Assembly (NCBI RefSeq): GCF_001613125.1 | Contig: NZ_BDBT01000006.1 | Location: 186,001-250,000 of the forward strand | Direction: 5' to 3' | Length of the DNA stretch: 64,000 bases | DNA from: Nocardia shimofusensis NBRC 100134 | Lineage (GTDB): Bacteria; Actinomycetota; Actinomycetes; Mycobacteriales; Mycobacteriaceae | Part shown: in pieces, positions 8,260-17,017 of the stretch | Numbering within the stretch: position 1 is the stretch's first letter | How the letters are laid out: every line of letters begins with the position of its first letter | Program-made: the position numbers and the translations under genes | The notes under the pieces: generated by a model | Seen by the model: only the letters and a program-made list of their open reading frames with translations | Told to the model about the DNA's origin: nothing | Databases searched by the model: none

Positions 8260-9570
8260 GTGTTGTCGAGTACGTCTTCCGGTCCCCCCTTCCTGTCTCG
8301 CGGTTCGTGGCAGGAATCTCGTCGCGTAGCCGAGATCCTGCGTAAGGAAACCGTCGGCGGTGTGTTGCTGCTGATCGGCGCCCTGGCCGCGTTGATCTGG
8401 GCCAACACCGCCTGGGCCGATTCCTACCTGGCATTGCGCGACACCACTGTCGGTCCGGCGGCGCTGCATCTGGACCTGAGCCTGGGGACATGGGCCGCCG
8501 ACGGGTTGCTCGCGGTGTTCTTCTTCGTCGTCGGTGTCGAGCTCAAACGTGAATTCGTCGAAGGCAGTCTGCGGGATCTGCGTCGCGCGGCGATGCCTAT
8601 CACCGCCGCACTCGGTGGCATGGTGGTCCCGGCGCTGATCTTCGTGGCGATCAATCTGCGCGGCGGTGCCGAGGCGTTGAACGGGTGGGCGATTCCGACG
8701 GCGACCGACATCGCCTTCGCGGTGGCGATCCTCGCCGTGATCGGCAGCCGGTTGCCCTCGGCGCTGCGGACCTTTCTGCTCACCCTCGCTGTGGTCGACG
8801 ACCTGCTCGCGGTGACGGTGATCGCCGTGTTCTACACCGATGAGGTGAACCTGCTCTACCTGGGCGCGGCGTTGCTTCCGCTGGTGGCGTTCGGTGTCGC
8901 GCTGCGTCGTGGCGCGGGCGCGCGGTGGTGGCTGCTGCTGCCGGTGCTGCTGCCCGCGGCGGCCCTCACCTGGTGGCTGGTGCACGAATCAGGGGTGCAC
9001 GCCACCATCGCCGGTGTGCTGCTCGGGTTCATGGTCCCGGTATCGCAGATGGTCGGTGGGAAGGAGATCGCCGTCGCCGAGCAGATCGAACACCTGATCC
9101 GGCCGATCTCCGCGGGAGTCGCGGTCCCGGTGTTCGCGTTCTTCGCCGCAGGCGTCACGGTCGGCGGGCTCACCGGGCTGACCGACGCCCTCACCGACCC
9201 GATCTCCGCGGGCGTGATCGCCGGGTTGGTGCTCGGCAAGGTCGCCGGCATCTTCGGGGTCAGCTACCTGATGGCCCGGTTCACCCGCGCCCACCTCGAC
9301 GACGAGCTCAGCTGGCTCGACGTCCTCGGTGTTTCGCTGCTCGGCGGCATCGGCTTCACGGTGTCGCTGCTGATCGGCGATCTCGCCTTCGGCGCCGGCA
9401 CCGTCGCCGCGGACCACGTCAAGGTCGCCGTCCTGTGCGGCTCGCTGCTCAGCGCCCTGCTCGCCTCGGTGGTGCTCACCGTCCGTAACCGCGCCTACCG
9501 CACGATCGCCGCGCTGGAACAGATCGACGCCGACGGAGACGGGATCCCGGATGTCTACCAGAAGCGGTGA
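8260..9570 (+). CDS. nhaA: Na+/H+ antiporter NhaA
   Basis: A roughly 436-residue NhaA antiporter that exchanges Na+ for protons across the plasma membrane. Typical motifs are [41 protein letters not shown], and the ion-binding aspartate pair in [27 protein letters not shown] lies near the end. Start GTG 8260 or TTG 8263 follows CGAGGA; an earlier in-frame GTG would add residues unlike the family. Unusually, the C-terminus ends [14 protein letters not shown], an acidic DxDxDG stretch like a calcium-binding loop. A universal stress protein gene follows after 65 bp on the same strand. Confidence 0.93.
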   Translation: MLSSTSSGPPFLSRGSWQESRRVAEILRKETVGGVLLLIGALAALIWANTAWADSYLALRDTTVGPAALHLDLSLGTWAADGLLAVFFFVVGVELKREFVEGSLRDLRRAAMPITAALGGMVVPALIFVAINLRGGAEALNGWAIPTATDIAFAVAILAVIGSRLPSALRTFLLTLAVVDDLLAVTVIAVFYTDEVNLLYLGAALLPLVAFGVALRRGAGARWWLLLPVLLPAAALTWWLVHESGVHATIAGVLLGFMVPVSQMVGGKEIAVAEQIEHLIRPISAGVAVPVFAFFAAGVTVGGLTGLTDALTDPISAGVIAGLVLGKVAGIFGVSYLMARFTRAHLDDELSWLDVLGVSLLGGIGFTVSLLIGDLAFGAGTVAADHVKVAVLCGSLLSALLASVVLTVRNRAYRTIAALEQIDADGDGIPDVYQKR

Positions 9571-9635
9571 TGCCCTAGTGGCACCGAAACCACCACCTGG
9601 CACGTCACTCTGCCGACCATGTCGAGGAGAAGATC

Positions 9636-10343
9636 GTGAACTGGACCGTTCTGACAGTCTTCGTCGTCGTGTGGGTGCTGATCGGGCTGGCGACCGGCCT
9701 GTGGATGGCCCGGCGGGGACACGATGTTCGCTGGACGCTCATCGCGGTCATCCTCGGGCCGTTGTTCGTGCCCATCGCCTACGAGCGAGCCGAACGCGGT
9801 CCACGCTCTGTGGAGGCGAAGCCGGTCGGCAGATGGGAAGCCGCCACCAGCGACGCGGGTGAGCTGCGTGTGATGGTCGGATACGACGGCTCCGCCCAAG
9901 CTCAGCATGCTCTGCAAGCCGCGCTGAGCTTGTTCGGCTCCGGCAAGGGCGTGCTCGAACTGGTCGCCGTGGTGTCCTACGACGATGAGACCGATCCCGA
10001 TTCGGCCGTGCTGCACACAGCGAAGCAGAAGCTGGCCGAGGTGGCTGCGGCGGTGCAGGAGGCGCCGGTCGGCTATGCGATTCTGGCCGGGCCGCCGGGG
10101 CAGTGCCTGCGTTGGTTCGCCGAGGACCAACGCGCCGATGTGGTGGTGGTCGGGAAACGTGGCCGCGGCATGTCGACCCGGATGCTCGGCAGCGTCACCG
10201 AATACCTCACCGCACACTGCGATGTTCCTGTCCTGGTTGTCGGCTCGTCGGATTCCGCTTCCGGGCCCTTGGATGTGGCGGCCTCGTCGGTGCGGTTCGA
10301 GTACCTGCCGACGGGTTCGGCGCGGACAGAGGAAGAGCCGTGA
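9636..10343 (+). CDS. membrane-anchored universal stress protein
   Basis: A 235-residue protein. Residues 1-50 contain two hydrophobic segments (TVLTVFVVVWVLIGLATGLW and TLIAVILGPLFVPIAY). From about residue 75 a UspA fold begins at LRVMVGYDGS and ends in VPVLVVGSS. The ATP-loop region reads GKRGRGMSTRMLGS, one residue shorter than the usual G-2x-G-9x-G(S/T) motif, so nucleotide binding is likely but not certain. Start GTG 9636 follows GAGGAGA. A membrane-tethered Usp directly after nhaA suggests a role in ion or pH stress. The gene converges on the TauE gene, 10 bp away. Confidence 0.85.
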   Translation: MNWTVLTVFVVVWVLIGLATGLWMARRGHDVRWTLIAVILGPLFVPIAYERAERGPRSVEAKPVGRWEAATSDAGELRVMVGYDGSAQAQHALQAALSLFGSGKGVLELVAVVSYDDETDPDSAVLHTAKQKLAEVAAAVQEAPVGYAILAGPPGQCLRWFAEDQRADVVVVGKRGRGMSTRMLGSVTEYLTAHCDVPVLVVGSSDSASGPLDVAASSVRFEYLPTGSARTEEEP

Positions 10344-10353
10344 CGAGAGGACG

Positions 10354-11127
10354 TCAGCGCAGGAAGATCACTTCGACGAGGACGAAGGCCGCCACCGCGA
10401 AGATCAGGTAGGCGAACCACGTCTGTAGTCGGCGGGTGTCGGCCTTCTTGCCGAAGTGGCCCGCGACGAGTGATCCGCCGATGGCGGTCGCGGTGAACAC
10501 CGCGACGAGCACCCAGTCCAGGTCGAGGTTGCCGAGGTAGGCCAGCAGCCCGGATCCGGAGTTGGCGGTGACGATCACCAGCGAAGTGCCGACAGCTACC
10601 GACATCTCGATGCCCAGCAGCAGCACCAGCGCGGGGATGATGAGGAACCCGCCGCCGACGCCGAAGAGTCCGGTCAGGAATCCGACGCCGAGGCCGGCGG
10701 GAACGGCGCGGGAGGTGCATCGGCGCCAGTTGACGGTGGAACCCTCGACACGGCAGGCGGTGCCGACGGATTCGGATTTCGACAGCATGCGGATTCCGGC
10801 CGCGATCATCACGATGGCGAAGCCCGCGAGGGTCAGCGCCGGAGGCAGGAGCCGGTTCACCGCGCTGCCCGCGAACGCGGCGAGCAGTCCGGCGACGGCG
10901 AACACGCCCGCGACGCGCCACTGGACCTGTCCTGTGCGGATTTTCGGGATGGCGCCGAACAGCGAGGCGATGCCGACCACGATCAGCGACATCGGGACAG
11001 CTTGTCCGAGCGGGATGCCGAGGCCGTAGACGAGCGCGGGCACGGCCAGGATCGATCCGCCGCCGCCGAGCAGGCCGAGCAGGATTCCGATGACAGCACC
11101 CAGCACCACGGCGACGAGGATCGTCAT
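10354..11127 (-). CDS. TauE/SafE-family sulfite/sulfur-compound exporter
   Basis: A 257-residue integral membrane protein of the TauE/SafE (DUF81) family, with the two internal repeats marked by GLLGGGGSILAVPALVY and GLFGVGGGFLIIPALVL. The family moves sulfite, sulfoacetate and related organosulfur anions. It is the last gene of a leftward run (CsoR/CstR-like repressor, DUF2892, DUF302, TauE), a neighbourhood that in cst operons handles sulfide and persulfide stress. Export of a sulfur species is inferred from family and context. Confidence 0.88.
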   Translation of the reverse strand: MTILVAVVLGAVIGILLGLLGGGGSILAVPALVYGLGIPLGQAVPMSLIVVGIASLFGAIPKIRTGQVQWRVAGVFAVAGLLAAFAGSAVNRLLPPALTLAGFAIVMIAAGIRMLSKSESVGTACRVEGSTVNWRRCTSRAVPAGLGVGFLTGLFGVGGGFLIIPALVLLLGIEMSVAVGTSLVIVTANSGSGLLAYLGNLDLDWVLVAVFTATAIGGSLVAGHFGKKADTRRLQTWFAYLIFAVAAFVLVEVIFLR

Positions 11128-11195
11128 GGGTGTCTCCTGGGGTGTGAGGGTGCTGCGGGGTCATCGGTGCTCGGCGGGGGCGAATCGCCCGGGGA

Positions 11196-11600
11196 TCAGT
11201 TTCCGGCGGCCAGGGCGTCGATCGCGGCCTGCAGGCGTCGACCGGCGTCCTCGGCGACGCCCTCGAGTTCTGCTTGATCGGTGACCTGCACCATCACCTG
11301 CGGGTTCATCGCCTCCACCAGGACGGCGCCGTCGCCGGAGGGTGCTTCGCGCACGATCACGTTGCAGGGCAGCAGCAGGCCGATCTGGCGGTTGGCCTCC
11401 ACGGCGCGGTGCGCGAGCGGCGGATTGCAGGCGCCGAGGATGAGATAGCGCTCCATGTCGGCGCCGATCTTGGCTTTCAGGGTGGCCTGCATGTCGATCT
11501 CGGTGAGGACGCCGAATCCTTGTTCCTGCAGTGCCGCGCGGGTGCGGCTGACGGCGTCGTCGAACGATGTCCGCAGGGTGGTGGACAGTGCCAGGTTCAT
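11196..11600 (-). CDS. DUF302 protein
   Basis: A 134-residue DUF302 protein. The family core is visible in ALQEQGFGVLTEIDMQATL, YLILGACNPPLAHRA and GLLLPCNVIVRE. Two conserved cysteines lie in ACNPP and PCNV. ATG 11600 follows GGAGG. No enzymatic role is established for the family; copies often accompany sulfur- or metal-stress genes. It is 40 bp from DUF2892 and 68 bp from tauE, all on one strand. Confidence 0.88.
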   Translation of the reverse strand: MNLALSTTLRTSFDDAVSRTRAALQEQGFGVLTEIDMQATLKAKIGADMERYLILGACNPPLAHRAVEANRQIGLLLPCNVIVREAPSGDGAVLVEAMNPQVMVQVTDQAELEGVAEDAGRRLQAAIDALAAGN

Positions 11601-11641
11601 CGGTGTGCCTCCGTCTGGTCGGTCGATACCTTCTGGGGTGT

Positions 11642-11887
11642 TCATTCCTGGGTTGCCGGGATACGGCAGCTGACGCGCTCGAGCCCGACCTTCTCCATGA
11701 TCAGGCTCGCGGGGCACCATCCGGCCGCCGAGTAGAAGACCAGATTGGCGCCCACGAACCCGGTGAGCAGCAGCCACCACGGCGTGAAGGCCACGGTCAG
11801 TGCCACGCTCAGCAGTACCATCACTCCTGCCATCAGTGGCACGACGCGCTCGACGGTCCAGCCGTGGTGGCGGGGAAGGCTGTTCAC
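11642..11887 (-). CDS. DUF2892 membrane protein (YgaP-tail type)
   Basis: An 81-residue protein with two membrane helices (VVPLMAGVMVLLSVALTVAF and WLLLTGFVGANLVFYSAAGW) followed by a conserved CPAS motif and a second cysteine near the end. This is the DUF2892 fold that forms the membrane tail of the rhodanese YgaP. Here it is free-standing, between the CsoR/CstR-like repressor and DUF302. A role in trafficking persulfide or another sulfur species at the membrane is inferred. Confidence 0.85.
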   Translation of the reverse strand: MNSLPRHHGWTVERVVPLMAGVMVLLSVALTVAFTPWWLLLTGFVGANLVFYSAAGWCPASLIMEKVGLERVSCRIPATQE

Positions 11888-11914
11888 GGGATTCTCCCTT
11901 GTGTTGCGGATGTG

Positions 11915-12274
<360 letters not shown>

Positions 12275-14470
12275 TCAGCCGTGGGAGAAGCGGATGCTCG
12301 GCAGCGCCCGGCGCAGCCAGGCGGGCGACCACCAGGCGGCATGGCCGGTCAGTCGCAGCAGCACCGGCAGGAGCATGAGCCGGATGAACACCGCGTCGAG
12401 CAGCACCGCGACGCCCAGGATGATGCCCATCTCCTTGGGCGGCAGCGGATCGGCCAGGGCGAAGGTGAAGAACACCGCCACCATCACCGCCGCGGCCGCG
12501 GCGATCACGCGGCCCGAGTGCGCGAGCCCCATCACATGTGCCACATCCGGGTCACCGGATTCATCGTAGTGCTCCTTGGCCGTCGAGAGCAGGAACACCG
12601 TGTAGTCCATCGCGATGGCGAAGATCATCGCGAAGAAGAACACCGGACCCCAGCCGTCCAGGAAGCCCTGCGGGGTGAAGCCGAGCAGGCTCGCGCCGTG
12701 CCCGTCCTGGAAGATCAGCTTGGCCACGCCGAACGCCGCGGCGGTCGACAGCAAGCTCACCACGGTGCCCAGCACCGCGATCAGCGGCGCCTGCAGCGCG
12801 ACCAGCAGCAGTACGAAACCCAGCGCCAGGATGACGCCGATGATCACCGGCAGGTAATCGTTCAGGGCCTGCTGCAGGTCCAGATTCTCCGCGGGCGCGC
12901 CGCCGACGAGAGCATCCGAGGGCAGATCCGCGCGCAGCCGGTCGAGAATCCCGCCCATGGCCTCGTCGGAGGGGTCGACCTCCGGGATCGCCTGCAGCAT
13001 CACGTACCCGGAATCATCCATGGCCGGCATCGGTGGGGTGACCATGACGATCCCCGGTGTCGCCTGCGCGGCCGTCGCGCTGGCCTGAGCCTCGGCGGCG
13101 GGGGCGACGATCTGGAGCATGCCCGGCGCGCCCTCCCCCATCTGGGCCTGGACCAGTTCATAGCCCTGGCGAACGGGGGCGTCGGTCGGCACGACCTGGA
13201 TCGAGGGCATGGCGACCTTGAGTCCCAGCACGGGAATCGACAGCGCGACCAGCACCAGCATCGAGCCGATGGCGAAAGGCCACGGGTGCTTGTGCAGCAG
13301 GTTGCCCCAGGCCTCGAACCGCGGAGACCGATGCACCTGCCGCTTGGCGTAGGGCAGCGAACCGGCGTTGACCTTCGATCCGAGCTTGCCCAGCACCGCC
13401 GGAAGCAGGGTCAAGGTGGCGGCCAGGACGAACACGACGGCGAGCATGATGCCGACCGCCATGGTGCGCACCGCGGGAGCGGGAACGAGAAGCACGGCGG
13501 ACAGGCTCACCAGCACCGTCAGGCCCGACAGCACGACCGCCTTGCCCGCGGTGTCCATGGTCTCGGCGACCGCGGCGCGGGGATCGCCGGTCTTGCGCAG
13601 GGCGTCACGGAAGCGCGCGACGATGAACAGGGCGTAGTCGATGCCGAGCGCGAGGGCGAACATCATCGCGAAGTTCATCGCCCACACCGAGATCGGGGTG
13701 ATCTGATTGAGCAGCACCAAGCCGCCCGCCGAGGCGACCAGGCCGGCCAGAGTCAGCAGCAGCGGCAGGCCCGCGGCGACCAGTGAGCCGAAGGCGAGCA
13801 CCATGATCGCCAACGTCACCGGCCAGGACATCATCTCCGCTTTGATCATCGCGTCGTGATTGGCCTTGTTGAAGTCGCTCCACAGCGCCGACGCGCCGGT
13901 GGGATAGACCTCGATGCTGTCGGTCGACAGCGCTGTCAGCTCGTCTTTGAGCTCGTCGACGGCCTTGACCATGTCGTCGGTGCTCGCGTTCGCGCCGGCG
14001 ATCAGGATCCCGGTGTGACCGTCGGGGCTGATCGACATCCCGGGCTGGGGAGCGATCACCTCACCGAATCGGTCGTCGCCGCGGAAGATGGCGGTGGCCT
14101 CGGTCAGCACCTGCTGCACCGCGGGATCGGAGACCTGCTCGGCATCGGAGTGCACGACCACCTGCACCGCGGCCGAGGAGTTCCCGCCGAAGTGCTGCTG
14201 GGCCAGCTCGCGGACGCGCACCGATTCCGAGCCGTTGGCCTGCCAGCCCGCGCCTGCCAGCGAACTGAACACGGTCGGCGCCGCGGCCCCTAGTGCGACC
14301 AGAGCGATCAGCCACACGCCGAAGACCCACTTCGCGTGCGAGGACATCATCGCGCCCATGCGAGCCAGCGCGCCGGTCTGCGTCGTCGGCGGGGCAGCTC
14401 CCGGCGGGGCAGCTCCCGGCGGTGTCGTCGCTGGCGGCTTATCGTCGGCGACGGCGTTCTTGCTGCTCAT
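12275..14470 (-). CDS. MmpL-family RND transporter
   Basis: A 731-residue MMPL/RND transporter. A low-complexity proline/alanine head (PPGAAPPGAAPP) precedes the first membrane helix at about residue 48. Two membrane-helix bundles follow, each with a proton-relay motif (GIDYALFIVARFRD and AMDYTVFLLSTAKEH), separated by extracytoplasmic domains. The RBS is AGGAGGG. The gene is co-oriented with the repressor operon 90 bp downstream, and its promoter carries a variant of the same 16-bp operator, so it probably belongs to that stress regulon. The substrate is unknown; a lipid or a toxic small molecule are both possible. Confidence 0.92.
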   Translation of the reverse strand: MSSKNAVADDKPPATTPPGAAPPGAAPPTTQTGALARMGAMMSSHAKWVFGVWLIALVALGAAAPTVFSSLAGAGWQANGSESVRVRELAQQHFGGNSSAAVQVVVHSDAEQVSDPAVQQVLTEATAIFRGDDRFGEVIAPQPGMSISPDGHTGILIAGANASTDDMVKAVDELKDELTALSTDSIEVYPTGASALWSDFNKANHDAMIKAEMMSWPVTLAIMVLAFGSLVAAGLPLLLTLAGLVASAGGLVLLNQITPISVWAMNFAMMFALALGIDYALFIVARFRDALRKTGDPRAAVAETMDTAGKAVVLSGLTVLVSLSAVLLVPAPAVRTMAVGIMLAVVFVLAATLTLLPAVLGKLGSKVNAGSLPYAKRQVHRSPRFEAWGNLLHKHPWPFAIGSMLVLVALSIPVLGLKVAMPSIQVVPTDAPVRQGYELVQAQMGEGAPGMLQIVAPAAEAQASATAAQATPGIVMVTPPMPAMDDSGYVMLQAIPEVDPSDEAMGGILDRLRADLPSDALVGGAPAENLDLQQALNDYLPVIIGVILALGFVLLLVALQAPLIAVLGTVVSLLSTAAAFGVAKLIFQDGHGASLLGFTPQGFLDGWGPVFFFAMIFAIAMDYTVFLLSTAKEHYDESGDPDVAHVMGLAHSGRVIAAAAAVMVAVFFTFALADPLPPKEMGIILGVAVLLDAVFIRLMLLPVLLRLTGHAAWWSPAWLRRALPSIRFSHG

Positions 14471-14484
14471 TACGAGCCCTCCTG

Positions 14485-14500
14485 ATACGGGTGGGGGTAT
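14485..14500 (-). promoter_or_regulatory. variant CsoR/CstR-type operator before mmpL
   Basis: ATACGGGTGGGGGTAT is the same length as the other sites and keeps one perfect half (GGGGTAT), with the other half degenerate. It sits 15 bp before the mmpL start, next to a leftward AT-rich stretch TATATA that could be the -10 box. Confidence 0.55.
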
Positions 14501-14569
14501 ATAGAAGGGCGCAGTGCGCCCTGGGAATTCGGTATGGGGACCGCCCGCGGGCGGTCATCGGTCAGTGGA

Positions 14570-14740
14570 TCAGCGGCCGAAGAGGCGGCTGAAGAATCCG
14601 GAGCCGGTCGCGGTCGCCGAGCCCTTGCGGCACTCGCAGCGACGGGACGCGGGCACGTTGCGCATGACGCTGTCGACGTGCGACCCGCAACCGCCCCAGG
14701 TCGTCTTCTTGCAGGTGGAGCAGGTGACGGGATAGCACAC
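14570..14740 (-). CDS. small Cys-rich protein, 56 residues
   Basis: A short gene starting at GTG 14740, behind GAAGGAG with a 6-nt spacer. The protein begins CYPVTCSTCKKTTWGGCGSH and has a second cysteine pair in RRCECRKG, seven cysteines in all, then a Gly/Ser stretch and FFSRLFGR. The cysteine spacing (CSTC and CEC) suggests zinc or copper binding, or a redox role. It is followed 100 bp later by mmpL and preceded by a strong CsoR/CstR-type operator, so it is likely induced by the same signal. I do not recognise a named family. Confidence rests on the ribosome site, the codon pattern and the operator. Confidence 0.7.
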   Translation of the reverse strand: MCYPVTCSTCKKTTWGGCGSHVDSVMRNVPASRRCECRKGSATATGSGFFSRLFGR

Positions 14741-14771
14741 GGGATTCTCCTTCGGGTTCGGATTCAGGTTC

Positions 14772-14797
14772 TGAATATACCCATGGGGGTATATTCA
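14772..14797 (-). promoter_or_regulatory. CsoR/CstR-type operator, extended palindrome
   Basis: TGAATATACCC and GGGTATATTCA form perfect 11-bp arms around ATGG. The inner 16 bp (14777-14792, ATACCCATGGGGGTAT) match the site in front of the csoR-like gene. It lies about 32-57 bp before the start of the Cys-rich protein and overlaps a possible leftward -10 (TATATT). Confidence 0.75.
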
Positions 14798-14865
14798 GTC
14801 GAAGTGCGAGTGCTCACACGGGGACGAATCGGCCCCTGGCAGTCCGTAAGTCCGCCCAGCACGGT

Positions 14866-14902
14866 ATACCCCAGGGGGTACCGTGCATACCCTAGGGGGT
14901 AT
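14866..14902. promoter_or_regulatory. two tandem CsoR/CstR-type operators
   Basis: Two more 16-bp sites stand side by side: ATACCCCAGGGGGTAC at 14866-14881 and ATACCCTAGGGGGTAT at 14887-14902, exactly 21 bp apart (two helical turns). The first is nested in a longer palindrome, with GCACGGTA and TACCGTGC as outer arms. No intact gene starts next to them on the right; the nearest on the left is the Cys-rich protein, about 125 bp away. Confidence 0.7.
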
Positions 14903-15152
14903 CTCGCAATCTGTCCACCCGCAGGCGATCGTGAGCCCCGCCGCACACCTGCGCGGGTCGGTGAACAGCCCACTTCGCCGAGACCGGCGACATGGTCGCC
15001 GAGACCGGAGACCGGATCGTGCTGATCACCTACCCCGGCGAAACGCAGCAGGCCGCGCCGCGGCGGTCGCGATCGGCTCCGACGAGGTGTCGGCTACTCG
15101 GATGTCGACCGCGACGCGACAGCCTGAATCCGGCGGCCCCTCCCCGCGCCGA
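14903..15152. other. intergenic region without a supported gene
   Basis: Between the tandem operators and the dienelactone hydrolase there is no convincing gene. On the plus strand an ATG at 14991 opens MVAETGDRIVLITYPGETQQ, which looks protein-like, but the frame then turns into arginine-rich noise. This may be the start of a decayed gene once driven by the tandem operators. Confidence 0.4.
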
Positions 15153-15875
15153 TCAATCGCCGGCGGGCTGTTCGGTGAGGTGCTGGTCGAAGAAGGCGAA
15201 GATGCGCTGCCACGCGTCGGCGGTGGCGGCCTCGTTGTAGCCCAGGCCGGTGACGCGCAGCAGCGGCTCGGCGCCGAAGGTGTTGGCGAAACCGTGGGTG
15301 ACGCGCGGGTAGGTCTTGATGTCGTGCGGGACGCCGAGGTCGACCAGGGAGCGCCGCAGCTTGGCCGCGCCGCCGATGAGCGAGGGATCCAGTCCCGCGT
15401 AACTGGCGACGATCGGGCAGGCGCCGTCGAGCAGGGAACGGAAGTCACCGTAGAGGCCCGGGTAGAAGGGGGCCGCGGCATCGAAACCGTGTGGTGCGGT
15501 GAGCAGGGCGAATCCGCCGCCCATGCAGAAACCGACGACGGCGGTGCGACCGGTGCACCGCGGGTCGGCCAGCAGATGGTCGCGGGTGGCGAGAATATCG
15601 CGCACCGGGGTCGCCTCGGCGTCGTTGCGCCCGCCGGTGAACCACAGCGCACGCATCACCGAACGCATGCAGCGCGCCTTCCCGCGCGAGAACAGGTTCG
15701 GCGCGATGGCCAGGTAGCCGTGCTCGGCGAGCATGGTGACGTGCTTGCGCACGTCGGCGCCGAAGTCGGTGGCGTCGTGGACGATCACCACCCCCGGCCA
15801 GGGGCCCTCGCCGTCGGGGCGGGCGAGAACGGCTTCGATCGCACCGTCGGGGGCGGGCAGGTCGATGGTCTGCAT
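15153..15875 (-). CDS. dienelactone hydrolase family protein
   Basis: A 240-residue alpha/beta hydrolase of the dienelactone hydrolase family. The nucleophile is the cysteine of VVGFCMGGGFALL, the acid lies in SYAGLDPSL, and the histidine in RVTHGFAN. Such enzymes open lactone rings in chlorocatechol breakdown or act as general carboxyl-ester hydrolases; the actual substrate is unknown. I chose ATG 15875 because a -10 hexamer TACATT ends 8 nt upstream, implying a leaderless transcript; an alternative start at 15902 would lie within the promoter. Confidence 0.88.
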   Translation of the reverse strand: MQTIDLPAPDGAIEAVLARPDGEGPWPGVVIVHDATDFGADVRKHVTMLAEHGYLAIAPNLFSRGKARCMRSVMRALWFTGGRNDAEATPVRDILATRDHLLADPRCTGRTAVVGFCMGGGFALLTAPHGFDAAAPFYPGLYGDFRSLLDGACPIVASYAGLDPSLIGGAAKLRRSLVDLGVPHDIKTYPRVTHGFANTFGAEPLLRVTGLGYNEAATADAWQRIFAFFDQHLTEQPAGD

Positions 15876-15883
15876 GGCAATCG

Positions 15884-15889
15884 AATGTA
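15884..15889 (-). promoter_or_regulatory. -10 box of a leaderless promoter
   Basis: Read leftward, TACATT fits TANNNT and is separated from the hydrolase ATG (15875) by 8 nt. No ribosome site is visible. Confidence 0.55.
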
Positions 15890-15921
15890 GGCGACGCCGC
15901 ATCGGCGCGCACCACCGTGGA

Positions 15922-16971
15922 TCAGGCAGCGTACGAGCGGGTTTCGGTGGCCTTGACCGCCGCCCAGATCTCCAGCCCCGGACGCAGACGCAACTCGGCG
16001 ACGGTGGCCGGGGTGATGTCGGCCAGGACCGAGGGCGTCCCGTCGAGACGCACCCGGGTGGTGTGGGCGTGCTGCTCGATGCCGGTGACGGTCACCGGCC
16101 AGCTGTTGCGGGGGCTGCCGGTCGGGCGTTGCGGATGCAGGCCGACCGCGTGCGGGGCGAAGGTGACGAACACCGGGCCGTCGGCGGGCTCGGCGAGGAT
16201 GAGGCGGCCGCCGTCGTCGAGATCGACCACGGTGCCCCGGGCGACACCGCGATACAGGTTCAGCCCCATCAGGTCGGCGACGTAATCCGACCGGGGGCGG
16301 GCGGCGACCTCGGCCGGAGCGCCCTGCTGCACGATCCGGCCGTTCTCCACGATGATCAGCCGGTCGGCCAGGATCATGGCATCGAGCGGATCGTGGGTCA
16401 CCAGCACCGTGTGACCGGGGTAGTCGCGCAGATGACGTCCCAGATCGGTGCGCACCTGCAGTCGGGTCGCGGCATCGAGCGCGGCGAGCGGTTCGTCTAG
16501 CAACAACAGCCGCGGATCGGTGACCAGGGCGCGGGCGAGCGCGACCCGTTGCGCCTGACCGCCCGAGAGCTCGCCCGGTCGGCGATCGGCGATCCCGGTC
16601 AGGCCGACGCGGGTCAGCCACTCCTGCGCGCGGGCGCGCGCCGGGGCGCGGCGCATGCCGCGCGCTCTCAGCCCGAACGCGACATTGTCCAGCGCCGACA
16701 GGTGTCCGAAGAGGAGATAGTCCTGGAAGACGACGCCCACCCGGCGCTGCTCGGCCGCCACGAACACCGACGGCGGCGCGTCCCAGGTGTGCTCGTCGAG
16801 GCGGATGTGTCCGTCGGTGAGCGCGAGCAGCCCGGCCAACGCCCGCAGCGCGCTGGATTTGCCCGCGCCGTTCGGTCCGAGCAGGGCCACCACCTCACCG
16901 GCGTGCACCCGGAGCGGCAGGTCGAGCACGAATTCGCCCCTGGTCACCTGCAATCGTGCGGTCAAGGTCAT
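15922..16971 (-). CDS. modC: molybdate ABC transporter ATP-binding protein
   Basis: A 349-residue ATPase that energises molybdate import. Walker A is LLGPNGAGKSSA near residue 32, the signature is LSGGQAQRVALARAL, Walker B is LLLLDEP and the switch histidine follows in LVTHD. The C-terminal third is a Mop/TOBE molybdate-binding region (TVTGIEQHAHTTRVRLDG). ATG 16971 gives the usual N-terminus; a GTG at 17028 overlapping modB is possible. It is last in the order regulator-modA-modB-modC. The ATP-binding assignment is certain; molybdate is supported by the TOBE domain and neighbours. Confidence 0.93.
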   Translation of the reverse strand: MTLTARLQVTRGEFVLDLPLRVHAGEVVALLGPNGAGKSSALRALAGLLALTDGHIRLDEHTWDAPPSVFVAAEQRRVGVVFQDYLLFGHLSALDNVAFGLRARGMRRAPARARAQEWLTRVGLTGIADRRPGELSGGQAQRVALARALVTDPRLLLLDEPLAALDAATRLQVRTDLGRHLRDYPGHTVLVTHDPLDAMILADRLIIVENGRIVQQGAPAEVAARPRSDYVADLMGLNLYRGVARGTVVDLDDGGRLILAEPADGPVFVTFAPHAVGLHPQRPTGSPRNSWPVTVTGIEQHAHTTRVRLDGTPSVLADITPATVAELRLRPGLEIWAAVKATETRSYAA

Positions 16972-17017
16972 CGTGCGCCCCCGCGTGCGCACCCGGCCGA
17001 GGTATCGCGCCTCGAGG

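Noticed and set aside
14991..15060. Protein-like start MVAETGDRIVLITYPGETQQ as a PanD or cupredoxin fragment
   Set aside because: Some resemblance to the GDxVxLIxY stretch of PanD, but too short and without other matching blocks; recorded only as possible debris.
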